A DNA stretch of 64,000 nt from Glaciecola amylolytica (GTDB lineage Bacteria > Bacteroidota > Bacteroidia > Flavobacteriales_D > Crocinitomicaceae), in the NCBI GenBank assembly GCA_003856375.1, contig CP034120.1:1426001-1490000 (forward strand). Direction: 5' to 3'. The notes under the pieces are model-generated. The model ran no database searches, had not been told where the DNA came from, and saw only the letters and a program-made list of their open reading frames with translations. The position numbers and the translations under genes are program-made. Positions 1 through 7,016 of this stretch are shown in pieces; the first letter of the stretch is position 1, and every line of letters begins with the position of its first letter.

Positions 1-90
1 GGAACCGCCTGATTGAAATACAGAAATCCACTTTTTAGCTTAAGGGACAAATCATTTTCAATGAATCCTGCTGTTTATACCTTGTTCAGA
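1..90. other. window edge, no gene called
   Basis: The first 90 bases lie downstream of the outer-membrane gene on the minus strand. On the minus strand one frame is open from a TAA to the window edge and reads like beta-strand residues (IENDLSLKLKSGF). No ATG or GTG opens it, and the only ATG here runs into a stop after six codons. It may be the start of another minus-strand gene with a TTG start, or noncoding. The sequence does not decide. Confidence 0.3.
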
Positions 91-702
91 TCACAATTTG
101 AAGAAAAAGGCAATCCGATAGATCAAAGGAATTAAAGTTCCGTTTTCCTTTTTCATGAAATACCCGGTTCTGAGCGGGCTGTTTGCATTATCGATAATAT
201 CGTACATGATTCCGGCATTCAAACGGAAATTTTGTTCTTCACCGAATGCATGGGAAAACCCAAAACCAAGCAAGCCGGTTGGCGCCCAGACTCTTTTAGC
301 CGAAATAACCCCATTTGCATAACTATACGGATTTGAAAGCATTTCGAATTCAAATCCTACAAACAGGTAGTTGAAAAAACGGGCATGAACGAAGGCTCCT
401 CCGCCATAAACAGAATAGGAACCCGAAAGACCGGTTTGCGGGCTCTTGTAAGAAGAATAATGATAGCGTAGAGAAGGACCGAAAGAAACATATTTGTTGC
501 GGACAATCCCGAATTTTAAACCCAATCCACCGGTACCACCGTAACTACCTGCAGAAAAGTGTATATCCGCACCGATTTCATAGTAAGGTTCGAAACGGGA
601 ATCAGTTGTTTTTTCATCATCTACGTACAGTTCATCATCTACCTGACTGAAACTGGTGAGAGAAGTAAAAAGAATTAAAAAGAGTGTAGCAAACTGTTTC
701 AT
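91..702 (-). CDS. outer-membrane beta-barrel protein, unknown role
   Basis: A 203-residue protein with a cleavable signal peptide (residues 1-19, ending SFSQ), followed by alternating Gly/aromatic-rich segments. It ends in Phe-Lys-Leu, as beta-barrels inserted by the BAM machinery often do. This pattern fits a small eight-stranded porin-like or OmpW/PorT-like barrel, but I recognise no specific family. The ATG overlaps the stop of the upstream esterase as ATGA (699-702), so it is probably the last gene of the dnaX-lipoprotein-esterase transcript. Its place in the outer membrane is inferred from signal peptide and composition only. Confidence 0.7.
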   Translation of the reverse strand: MKQFATLFLILFTSLTSFSQVDDELYVDDEKTTDSRFEPYYEIGADIHFSAGSYGGTGGLGLKFGIVRNKYVSFGPSLRYHYSSYKSPQTGLSGSYSVYGGGAFVHARFFNYLFVGFEFEMLSNPYSYANGVISAKRVWAPTGLLGFGFSHAFGEEQNFRLNAGIMYDIIDNANSPLRTGYFMKKENGTLIPLIYRIAFFFKL

Positions 703-1325
703 AATATTGCGATAAGTGTTTCTTCGTGAATGTCGTGTTTGCCTTCAAAACGGGCAATTTGAATTCCTTTCGACCGATAATCAGCAATCAGGGATTCCTG
801 TTCGGATGCTGGAAAATATTCGTCTTCGGCTCCAAGAACAAAGGTACATTTTTTAGCAATCGATCTGTGTTCTTCAATCGTCAGGTCCGGAGGATAAACG
901 CTGGCCCAGGAAATGAAATGGTCGCAGTTGATTTTTCCATAAGACAACCATCTGGCAGCAGTTGCACCTCCCTGTGAAAAACCAAGTACGGTGATTTTTT
1001 CTGCAGGATGTTTTTGACTGATTTCCTGATGAAGCAAATCAAGTGACAAAACGTTTAATCGAATGTCTTCTTCCCTCCATTCGCGCGTCATCCAGGATGC
1101 ACCAACCCTTCCTGAAGTTCCTTTCAAGTAAAAGCGGTGTCTTCCTTCCGGAAATACGAAAAGCGTGTCGTTTAAAGAAATTCCTGCGAACTTAAGATGA
1201 AAATATGCAACCAGCTGACCGTAACCATGCAAGACATAAACGATGTGTTTAACAGGTTCTTCAGGGACAATCAACCGATATCTCAAAGAAGACGGAACTT
1301 CAATAACAGCTTCTACGGAACTCAT
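699..1325 (-). CDS. alpha/beta hydrolase (phospholipase/carboxylesterase type)
   Basis: This 208-residue protein is a serine hydrolase of the alpha/beta fold. Visible landmarks are the oxyanion-hole region VLHGYG near residue 31, the nucleophile elbow GFSQG near residue 117, an Asp in GAEDEYFP, and the catalytic His in GKHDIHEE near the C-terminus. Length matches small carboxylesterase/phospholipase-family enzymes that act on ester substrates in the cytoplasm; there is no signal peptide. Both ends overlap neighbours through ATGA (1322-1325 and 699-702), indicating translational coupling. The substrate cannot be inferred. Confidence 0.85.
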   Translation of the reverse strand: MSSVEAVIEVPSSLRYRLIVPEEPVKHIVYVLHGYGQLVAYFHLKFAGISLNDTLFVFPEGRHRFYLKGTSGRVGASWMTREWREEDIRLNVLSLDLLHQEISQKHPAEKITVLGFSQGGATAARWLSYGKINCDHFISWASVYPPDLTIEEHRSIAKKCTFVLGAEDEYFPASEQESLIADYRSKGIQIARFEGKHDIHEETLIAIL

Positions 1326-2125
1326 ACCCTTCGAGGTAAGTTTTTAGCAAATTCAGGATAAAGGCGGTATTTTTTAGCCACAGGATCCAGGAAGAATTTG
1401 AACTTCAACGTCTTTTTCTTTGTGATGGAAGGAATGTATTGGTAGATATCTCCGATATTTTTGGTGTGTGCATCAATCTCACTTTCATAAATGGCAATAT
1501 CCATCGGAACCTGCTGCGGATTTTCTTCATAAGAATGAATAAATGCTTCCGGCTTATCTTCTCCCGCATGATCAAAACATTTCCACTGGAAAACCATCAT
1601 CAGATCGTGGTCATTGAACACAGAGAAATAACTTTTCCATCCGGAATTACGAATGCGGTATCCGATAATGATATCTTTTCTGGTTGGTGCAACAATGGAA
1701 CGGAACTCAACATCCAATTCTCTTCCCGGACTTGAAGGAGCAAAGATGGGATTTGAAATGCGGTCGATAGCTCCGTCGTAATAGAAGATGTAGTTGTAAT
1801 TTCCGGTATATCCTACTTCAGCGGCTTTTGCCTCGTTTTTGTTTTTAATGGATTGATTGATTGCATACTCCATTCTGTTCAGCGTAATAATCGCATCTTC
1901 AATCGTGTCGGCATTGATGTATTCCTTGTAAATCCGGATACTGTATTTTTCATTGGCAGGAATAGCCAGTGAGGCCGTGATTTCCCGTTTTGCGCGGGCA
2001 TCAAAACTTTCATTGTTTTTTTTACTTGCTTCAGCAGATTCGGTAGACGTCGTTGAAGAATTGTCTTCTCCGCAAGAACTACTGATAAGTAAGAGGCAGA
2101 TGATGCCGATTGAGAATGGTTTCAT
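1322..2125 (-). CDS. putative lipoprotein, unknown function
   Basis: A 267-residue protein starting with a lipoprotein signal: a hydrophobic stretch ending ISSSC, where the Cys near residue 18 would be lipidated. A low-complexity Ser/Thr/Asn linker follows. The remaining 220 residues carry no motif I recognise. It sits 5 bases after the tau reading frame of dnaX and overlaps the esterase by ATGA, so it is likely co-transcribed with dnaX, although a functional link is not evident. Outer-membrane attachment facing the periplasm is the usual fate of such lipoproteins. Confidence 0.7.
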   Translation of the reverse strand: MKPFSIGIICLLLISSSCGEDNSSTTSTESAEASKKNNESFDARAKREITASLAIPANEKYSIRIYKEYINADTIEDAIITLNRMEYAINQSIKNKNEAKAAEVGYTGNYNYIFYYDGAIDRISNPIFAPSSPGRELDVEFRSIVAPTRKDIIIGYRIRNSGWKSYFSVFNDHDLMMVFQWKCFDHAGEDKPEAFIHSYEENPQQVPMDIAIYESEIDAHTKNIGDIYQYIPSITKKKTLKFKFFLDPVAKKYRLYPEFAKNLPRRV

Positions 2126-2130
2126 ATAAA

Positions 2131-2739
2131 TTAATAATCAATGTCTAAGTTAAAACGATTCTTAAGGTCGAAAAGGTTGCTGTTTTTCTTAGCTAATTTT
2201 TCAAAACGGTCGGGACCGTTCAAATATTTGACTTCTTCCGGAGCATCTTTGATCATTTCCAACAGAATATTTAAATCGTAATTCTGGATTTCCTTCCGGA
2301 TATAAGCCAGCACTTCTCCGATTGCACCTTCCAGTCTGGTGAACTGAATCGTATTGTCTACCTCAAACTGGAAAGTGATTTCATCCAATTGAACAGGTTC
2401 GCGTTTGATCATAACGTGATAAACCTGGTCCTGGCCATTTAATTTCTGAGTGTGTGCCATGGTTTTCCATAAACGCACGACATCGTCCCGGTGAAATTCT
2501 TTTCGGGGCAAATCACTTGTAGCAACAGTAGCTTTCGCTTTTTGCTGCTCAATCATGTGATTGATCGATAAGTTATTGGAATTCAGATTTCCTGTCGGAG
2601 CGGAAAGCACTTTTGCTTCCGGTTTCGTAGCAAAAGCTGCACGTTCAGGAGTAACGGAAGGCTTGTTTACAGGCTTGCTGGGCTCATTTCGTAAGCTTTG
2701 TCCGATATAAGGAATGATTTGAACAGGATCAGTTAAGGA
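2131..2739 (-). CDS. dnaX: DnaX tau C-terminal region, reached by a -1 frame shift from the gamma frame
   Basis: This frame has no convincing start of its own. Its first in-frame GTG is at 2610, but the reading frame is open back to the A10 run at 2740-2749 in the gene above, and adds 202 residues. The end (EKLAKKNSNLFDLKNRFNLD then IDY) resembles the C-terminus of full-length DnaX in Bacteroidota, where a similar EKF..NP..L.LK..F.LD pattern closes the tau subunit. In tau this region contacts the polymerase alpha subunit and the DnaB helicase. Together with the upstream frame it would give a protein of about 572 residues. Either the run is a programmed slippage site that makes both gamma and tau, or one A is missing from the assembly or genome. 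Confidence 0.8.
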   Translation of the reverse strand, partial: SLTDPVQIIPYIGQSLRNEPSKPVNKPSVTPERAAFATKPEAKVLSAPTGNLNSNNLSINHMIEQQKAKATVATSDLPRKEFHRDDVVRLWKTMAHTQKLNGQDQVYHVMIKREPVQLDEITFQFEVDNTIQFTRLEGAIGEVLAYIRKEIQNYDLNILLEMIKDAPEEVKYLNGPDRFEKLAKKNSNLFDLKNRFNLDIDY

Positions 2740-3848
2740 TTTTTTTTTTCAAGCTCAGATTTAACCGAACAAATTTGCATCAGTGTTAACTCAACGAGCA
2801 GTCGTTGGTTCTTGGCAGCTTTGTAGTCGACATCTGCTTTACTCAAAACACCTAAACAGCGCAGAACCATTGCTCCGTCTACTTTTTTAGCTTGTTCGAT
2901 AAAGAGTTTTTCCGTCACTTCACCTACTTCGAGCAAGTTTGCCGTTCGGGGATCTTTGCAGATCAACAGGTTTCTGAAGTGTTCAGCCAATCCGACCAGG
3001 AAATGATGTCCGTCGAATCCTTTTTCCATTACATCGTTGAACAACAACAAGCAAGCGGGAATATCTTCATTCAAAGCATTTTCAATTACTTTGAAATAAT
3101 AATCGTGATCCAGTACGTTCAGATTCTCCAATACGGCTTTGTGCGTAATGGTTGTACCACAAAAACTAACAATCTGATCGAAAATGGAAAGCGCATCACG
3201 CAAAGCACCATCTGCTTTTTGAGCAATTAAGTGAAGTGCGTCGGGATCGGCAGAAATGGCTTCCTGAGTTGCCACGTGAGCCAAATGATCCGCAATGTCT
3301 TTTACTTTGATTCGTTGAAAGTCAAAAATCTGACAGCGGGAAAGAATCGTAGGAAGAATTTTATGCTTTTCAGTTGTTGCCAGAATGAAAATGGCATGAG
3401 CAGGTGGTTCTTCCAATGTTTTCAGGAAGGCATTAAAAGCCGCCGTCGACAACATGTGAACCTCGTCGATGATATACACCTTGTGAGTTCCCAATTGCGG
3501 GGCAATGCGCACCTGATCAATCAATCCGCGGATATCGTCCACCGAGTTGTTGGATGCCGCATCCAATTCGTAAACGTTCAGTGAAGCTCCTTCATTGAAA
3601 GAAAGACAGCTGTCACACTGATCACAAGCCTCAACAGATTCTGTTCGGTTAAAACAATTGATCGTTTTCGCTAAAATACGGGCTGTAGTCGTTTTTCCAA
3701 CTCCACGGGAACCACAGAACAAGAAGGCCTGAGCCAGATGCTGGTTCTTGATGGCATTCTTTAAAGTGTTTGTAATTGCCTTCTGCCCAACAACCGTATC
3801 AAAGGTCTGGGGTCTGTATTTTCTGGCAGAAACAACGAAATCCGACAT
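2733..3848 (-). CDS. dnaX: DNA polymerase III clamp-loader subunit gamma (N-terminal part of DnaX)
   Basis: The AAA+ ATPase core of the clamp loader that places the sliding clamp on DNA. Walker A is GSRGVGKT at residues 46-53, a zinc knuckle uses Cys65, Cys75, Cys78 and Cys81, Walker B is IIDE at 126-129, and the sensor/arginine-finger motif SRC is at 170-172. The frame ends at 371 residues, two codons after a run of ten A (2740-2749 as T on the plus strand). That is the length and position expected for gamma rather than full tau. The -1 frame continues with the tau domain. A TAATTTTG promoter element (3854-3861) ends 5 nt before the ATG. Confidence 0.95.
   Translation of the reverse strand: MSDFVVSARKYRPQTFDTVVGQKAITNTLKNAIKNQHLAQAFLFCGSRGVGKTTTARILAKTINCFNRTESVEACDQCDSCLSFNEGASLNVYELDAASNNSVDDIRGLIDQVRIAPQLGTHKVYIIDEVHMLSTAAFNAFLKTLEEPPAHAIFILATTEKHKILPTILSRCQIFDFQRIKVKDIADHLAHVATQEAISADPDALHLIAQKADGALRDALSIFDQIVSFCGTTITHKAVLENLNVLDHDYYFKVIENALNEDIPACLLLFNDVMEKGFDGHHFLVGLAEHFRNLLICKDPRTANLLEVGEVTEKLFIEQAKKVDGAMVLRCLGVLSKADVDYKAAKNQRLLVELTLMQICSVKSELEKKNP
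2740..2749 (-). promoter_or_regulatory. dnaX: A10 slippery run inside dnaX
   Basis: On the coding strand the codons read GAA AAA AAA AAT CCT TAA. One extra A, or a -1 shift on A AAA AAA, changes the reading to GAA AAA AAA AAA TCC and joins the tau frame. Thermus thermophilus dnaX uses transcriptional slippage on an A9 run and E. coli dnaX uses ribosomal -1 slippage on A6G. I see no strong stimulatory hairpin just downstream, which favours polymerase slippage over ribosomal slippage if the shift is real. A homopolymer sequencing error remains possible. Confidence 0.7.
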
Positions 3849-3853
3849 AAGAA

Positions 3854-3861
3854 CAAAATTA
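3854..3861 (-). promoter_or_regulatory. promoter -7 element TAATTTTG of dnaX
   Basis: An exact match to the Bacteroidota primary sigma factor element TAnnTTTG, ending 5 nt before the dnaX ATG. The transcript would start at or next to the start codon. Confidence 0.55.
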
Positions 3862-3924
3862 GCTAAACTTTCTCAAAGAATTGAAAATTGAAAATGGTAA
3901 AATTGAAAAGTTTTGAAAAAATGA

Positions 3925-4002
3925 AAAGAGTCAAGACAGATTAGTGGTTATTGGGGGTGTTTTTCAATATTGACTCTAAAAGTCTTGTCTGTTGACTCTT
4001 TA
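3925..4002. repeat. imperfect inverted repeat upstream of the cystathionine beta-synthase-type gene
   Basis: The arm AAAGAGTCAAGACAGA (about 3925-3940) and the arm TGTCTGTTGACTCTTT (about 3987-4002) pair at about 14 of 16 positions. A third related piece, TTGACTCTAAAAGTC, lies between them. The right arm overlaps the likely -33 region of the downstream gene, so it could be an operator. It could equally be chance in AT-rich spacer DNA. Confidence 0.35.
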
Positions 4003-4018
4003 AATTTTCAATTAAAAC

Positions 4019-4026
4019 TATCTTTG
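4019..4026 (+). promoter_or_regulatory. promoter element TATCTTTG
   Basis: Exact TAnnTTTG match 15 nt before the ATG at 4042, with a TTG at 3992-3994 (spacing 24, longer than typical). Its position rules out the farther upstream in-frame ATG at 3970 as the main start. Confidence 0.5.
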
Positions 4027-4041
4027 CGTAAAATTCAGTAC

Positions 4042-5403
4042 ATGAAAGTTTATAACAACATATTGGAAACCATCGGGAACACTCCTTTGGTGAAATTAAA
4101 CAAGCTCACAAAAAACTGTAAGGCAACTGTTTTGGCGAAAGTTGAAACAACCAATCCGGGAAACTCTGTGAAAGACAGAATGGCCGTGAAAATGATTGAA
4201 GATGCTGAAAAAGCAGGATTATTGAAACCGGGAGGAACGATCATCGAAGGAACTTCAGGAAATACAGGAATGGGTTTGGCTTTGGTTGCAATCATTAAAG
4301 GTTATAAACTGATCTGCGTTTTGAATGACAAACAGTCGAAGGAGAAAATGGATATTTTACGCGCAGTTGGTGCGGAAGTAGTTGTTTGTCCTACGGCGGT
4401 TGAACCTTCAGATCCACGTTCCTATTATTCGGTATCCAAAAGATTGGCAAAAGAAATTCCGAATTCCTGGTATGTAAACCAATACGATAACTTGTCGAAC
4501 AGAACGGCTCATTATGAGCAAACAGGACCTGAAATTTGGGAACAAACCGAAGGGAAAGTGACACATTTTATCGTTGGAGTTGGAACCGGAGGAACGATTT
4601 CCGGAGTTGGTAAATATTTGAAAGAGAAAAACCCGAATGTGAAAATCTGGGGAATCGATACGTATGGTTCTGTTTTCAAAAAGTACAAGGAAACAGGAAT
4701 TTTCGATGAAAATGAGATTTATCCGTATATCACTGAAGGAATCGGGGAAGATATTCTTCCTGCAAACGTAGATTTCGAAGTGATTGATTTGTTCGAGAAA
4801 GTAACAGATAAAGATGCAGCAGTTTACACGCGTCGTTTGGCTCGTGAAGAAGGAATTTTCGTTGGAAACTCAGCAGGAGCTGCAATCGGTGGATTAATTC
4901 AGTTACAGGATCAGTTGACGGAAGACGATGTAGTGGTTGTTTTATTCCACGATCATGGAAGCCGTTACGTTGGGAAGATTTTCAACGACGATTGGATGCG
5001 TGAAAGAGGATTCCTGGAAGAAGAATTTAAAACAGCTGAAGATGTGATTGCGCGTCATGCGGACTTGCCTTTGGTAACATTGTATTCTGAAGAATTGGTG
5101 TCTCACGCGATTATGAAAATGCGTAAGTACAACATTTCTCAGATTCCGGTATTGAGAGACGGTGAATTGGTAGGTTCGTTGAATGATTCTCAGGTTTATC
5201 AGTTGTTGGTCGACAATCCTGCATTGCGTGATACTCCGATTTCTAAAATCATGCAGAAACCTTTCCCCGTTGTTCAGGCGAGCGCAAAGTTGGAAGATGT
5301 TGCAAAATTAATCAATGAGCAAACTCCGGCTGTGATTGTGGAACGTGCAAACGGCGACAAAAAGATTTTAACACGTCAGGATGTAATTGCTTCTTTGGCG
5401 TAG
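4042..5403 (+). CDS. cystathionine beta-synthase-type PLP enzyme with CBS domain pair
   Basis: A fold-type II PLP enzyme of about 453 residues. The PLP lysine lies in NPGNSVKDR (Lys44), the phosphate loop is GTSGNTG near residue 72, and a second glycine loop is GVGTGGTISG near 176. Residues from about 330 to the end form two CBS motifs (DLPLVTLYSEELVSHAI and IMQKPFPVV regions), often an adenosyl-ligand sensing module. This architecture is that of cystathionine beta-synthase, which condenses serine and homocysteine, though cysteine synthase activity is also seen in the family. I start at ATG 4042 because the family begins near YNNILETIGNTP and a promoter lies between this ATG and 3970. The next gene's GTG overlaps its TAG. 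Confidence 0.88.
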   Translation: MKVYNNILETIGNTPLVKLNKLTKNCKATVLAKVETTNPGNSVKDRMAVKMIEDAEKAGLLKPGGTIIEGTSGNTGMGLALVAIIKGYKLICVLNDKQSKEKMDILRAVGAEVVVCPTAVEPSDPRSYYSVSKRLAKEIPNSWYVNQYDNLSNRTAHYEQTGPEIWEQTEGKVTHFIVGVGTGGTISGVGKYLKEKNPNVKIWGIDTYGSVFKKYKETGIFDENEIYPYITEGIGEDILPANVDFEVIDLFEKVTDKDAAVYTRRLAREEGIFVGNSAGAAIGGLIQLQDQLTEDDVVVVLFHDHGSRYVGKIFNDDWMRERGFLEEEFKTAEDVIARHADLPLVTLYSEELVSHAIMKMRKYNISQIPVLRDGELVGSLNDSQVYQLLVDNPALRDTPISKIMQKPFPVVQASAKLEDVAKLINEQTPAVIVERANGDKKILTRQDVIASLA

Positions 5404-6182
5404 TGGAAAAAATCAAATACATAGATCAAATGCAGCGAACGGTGGAAGTTAATTCCACCGTTTTGCGTATTGTGTCACTGGTTCCTTCTCAAACGGAGTT
5501 ATTGGTTGATTTGGGCTTGCGGGAAAAATTGGTCGGAATCACCAAATTCTGTATTCATCCACCTGAACTGAGAAAAGAGGTGCAATTGATCGGAGGAACA
5601 AAAAATGCGAAAATCGACCTGATCAGGTCATTGAACCCGGATTTGATCATTGGAAACAAGGAAGAAAACAATCAGACTGATATCGAACAACTGGAACAGG
5701 AATTTCCCGTTTGGATGAGCGATATCTTCAATCTGGAAGATGCTTTGGAAATGCTCGACAAAATAGGAGAGCTTACCGGTACACAGCAAAAGGCTGCAGA
5801 ATTGAGATCTGCGATTGAAAAGAACTTCAAGTCATTGAATACCTTAAAATCGACCGGAAAAAGCGTCTTGTATCTGATCTGGAAAAACCCTTACATCGCA
5901 GCCGGAAAAAATACATTCATAGATTCCATGCTGGAAACTTTGGGCTTTGAAAATGCAATGGATCAGGATCGTTATCCGGAAGTGAATCTGGAAACCGTCA
6001 ACCCGGATTTCGTATTCCTGAGTTCAGAGCCATATCCCTTCAAAGAAAAACACATAGAGGAATTGCAGAAACAGTTTCCTGAAAGCCAAATTATTTTGGT
6101 GGACGGAGAATATTTTTCCTGGTACGGATCGCGTTTACTGGGTGCTCCGGCTTATTTTTTGAAATTGTTGGGTTCTATCTGA
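5403..6182 (+). CDS. BtuF/FecB-like helical-backbone metal-receptor protein lacking a signal peptide
   Basis: The 259 residues carry the two-lobed periplasmic-binding fold of class III receptors (RIVSLVPSQTELLVDLGL near residue 22, DLIIGNKEENNQTDIEQL near 80, and the C-terminal DGEYFSWYGSRLL). Such proteins deliver vitamin B12, haem or iron-siderophores to ABC importers. No signal peptide or lipobox is present from either the GTG at 5403 or the ATG at 5430, so it may work in the cytoplasm. The GTG shares one base with the stop of the PLP gene, indicating coupling. No ABC permease or ATPase is nearby. A role in cobalamin or corrinoid handling is possible but not shown. Confidence 0.75.
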   Translation: MEKIKYIDQMQRTVEVNSTVLRIVSLVPSQTELLVDLGLREKLVGITKFCIHPPELRKEVQLIGGTKNAKIDLIRSLNPDLIIGNKEENNQTDIEQLEQEFPVWMSDIFNLEDALEMLDKIGELTGTQQKAAELRSAIEKNFKSLNTLKSTGKSVLYLIWKNPYIAAGKNTFIDSMLETLGFENAMDQDRYPEVNLETVNPDFVFLSSEPYPFKEKHIEELQKQFPESQIILVDGEYFSWYGSRLLGAPAYFLKLLGSI

Positions 6183-6201
6183 GAATTTAAGTGATAATTT
6201 C

Positions 6202-6287
6202 CCGCAGATGCACAGATTATTTGTGGCGCTTATCAGTCGCCACTCAAGCGAGTGCGGTGGCCGGGCAGTTAATATGCGCATCTGTGG
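6202..6287 (-). repeat. REP/MITE-like palindromic-ended repeat, copy A
   Basis: Starts CCGCAGATGCACA and ends TGCGCATCTGTGG, so the ends are near-perfect inverted repeats of about 13 bp. Its reverse complement aligns along its whole length with 39282-39371, including the internal blocks ACTCGCT and TGGCGACTGRTAAGCG. It carries no gene. Confidence 0.8.
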
Positions 6288-6395
6288 AAAAGTTAAAGAG
6301 TACCTACTGGCAGGCACTAAAATTATTAATCACTTGGGTATATTTTGGCATGGCCTGTTTTAAGTACATAATTCCCTCTAACGAGCGCCTCATAT

Positions 6396-6415
6396 GCGAG
6401 TCTGTTAGGCGAGCA
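6396..6415 (-). repeat. 20-bp core related to the REP-like repeat
   Basis: Read on the minus strand this is TGCTCGCCTAACAGACTCGC, matching 39301-39320 inside copy B at 18 of 20 positions. The flanks (CTAACGAGCGCCTCATATGC on the plus side) do not match copy B, so this is a fragment or a sister element sharing the core. Confidence 0.6.
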
Positions 6416-6562
6416 GCCCATAAAATCGGCATTCGTGCAATTAGTGGCTAACTATATCATCCAAATTTCTTTAGCAGTTTTAATCAATTGTTAAATATGC
6501 TCCTGCAATAAAACGAATTCGGACGAATCCCTTAAATTTATGCAGGCATATCTATTTTTACC

Positions 6563-7012
6563 ATGAAAAATTCAGTTTTTACTTTCGTATTGCTTGCCTT
6601 TATTTGTTGGGTATCGCTTTCGTTTAAAACTCCTGCTCCGACGTATCATACCATTACCATAAAGGTTACCAACATTCGGAACAACTCGGGGAAACTTCAA
6701 ATACAGGTTTTTCGTACAGCCGAAAACTACAAAAAGCAAATTCCCTGGAAAGTGAAATTGTTTGATAAGGATGCTGTGAAGAATAACACGCTGACTTGCA
6801 CCATTACGGGAATTGAAGAAGGAGAATACGGTGTGGCGCTTTTGGACGACGAAAATGCGAACAAGGAAATGGATTACAGCATGTTTGTCCCCGATGAAGG
6901 ATTTGGTTTTTCAGATTACTACCACACTGCGTGGAGCAAACCCCAGTTTGAAAACTTCAAATTTCAATTAAAAGGAGATAAAACGGTTACGATCAAAGTG
7001 CGCTACGTTTAA
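6563..7012 (+). CDS. DUF2141 domain secreted protein
   Basis: A 149-residue protein with an N-terminal signal or anchor sequence (residues 1-21), then a single DUF2141 domain. Landmarks are the early strand ITIKVTNIRNNSGKLQIQVF, the central GEYGVALLDDENANKEMD and the FVPDEGFGFS motif. Length is typical for the family, which is common in Bacteroidota and other Gram-negatives and is predicted periplasmic; its biochemical role is unknown. It is a single-gene unit, convergent with the next gene with only 4 bases between stops. Confidence 0.85.
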   Translation: MKNSVFTFVLLAFICWVSLSFKTPAPTYHTITIKVTNIRNNSGKLQIQVFRTAENYKKQIPWKVKLFDKDAVKNNTLTCTITGIEEGEYGVALLDDENANKEMDYSMFVPDEGFGFSDYYHTAWSKPQFENFKFQLKGDKTVTIKVRYV

Positions 7013-7016
7013 GATT

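Larger units (their letters stand above)
6183..6562. other. 380-bp intergenic region with two repeat-derived segments
   Basis: Contains the 86-bp REP/MITE-like element (6202-6287) and a related 20-bp core (6396-6415). The open frame at 6191-6451 runs through the repeat and has no coding character, so I do not call it. The sequence just before 6563 (CTATTTTTACC) may hold a weak promoter for the DUF2141 gene. Confidence 0.6.

Noticed and set aside
3970-4041. upstream ATG for the cystathionine beta-synthase-type gene
   Set aside because: It lies upstream of the promoter element at 4019-4026 and adds residues not found in the family.
6191-6451. 86-residue open frame in the gap after the BtuF-like gene
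   Set aside because: It runs through the REP/MITE-like repeat and its related core, has no convincing homology or start context, and looks like a chance opening.
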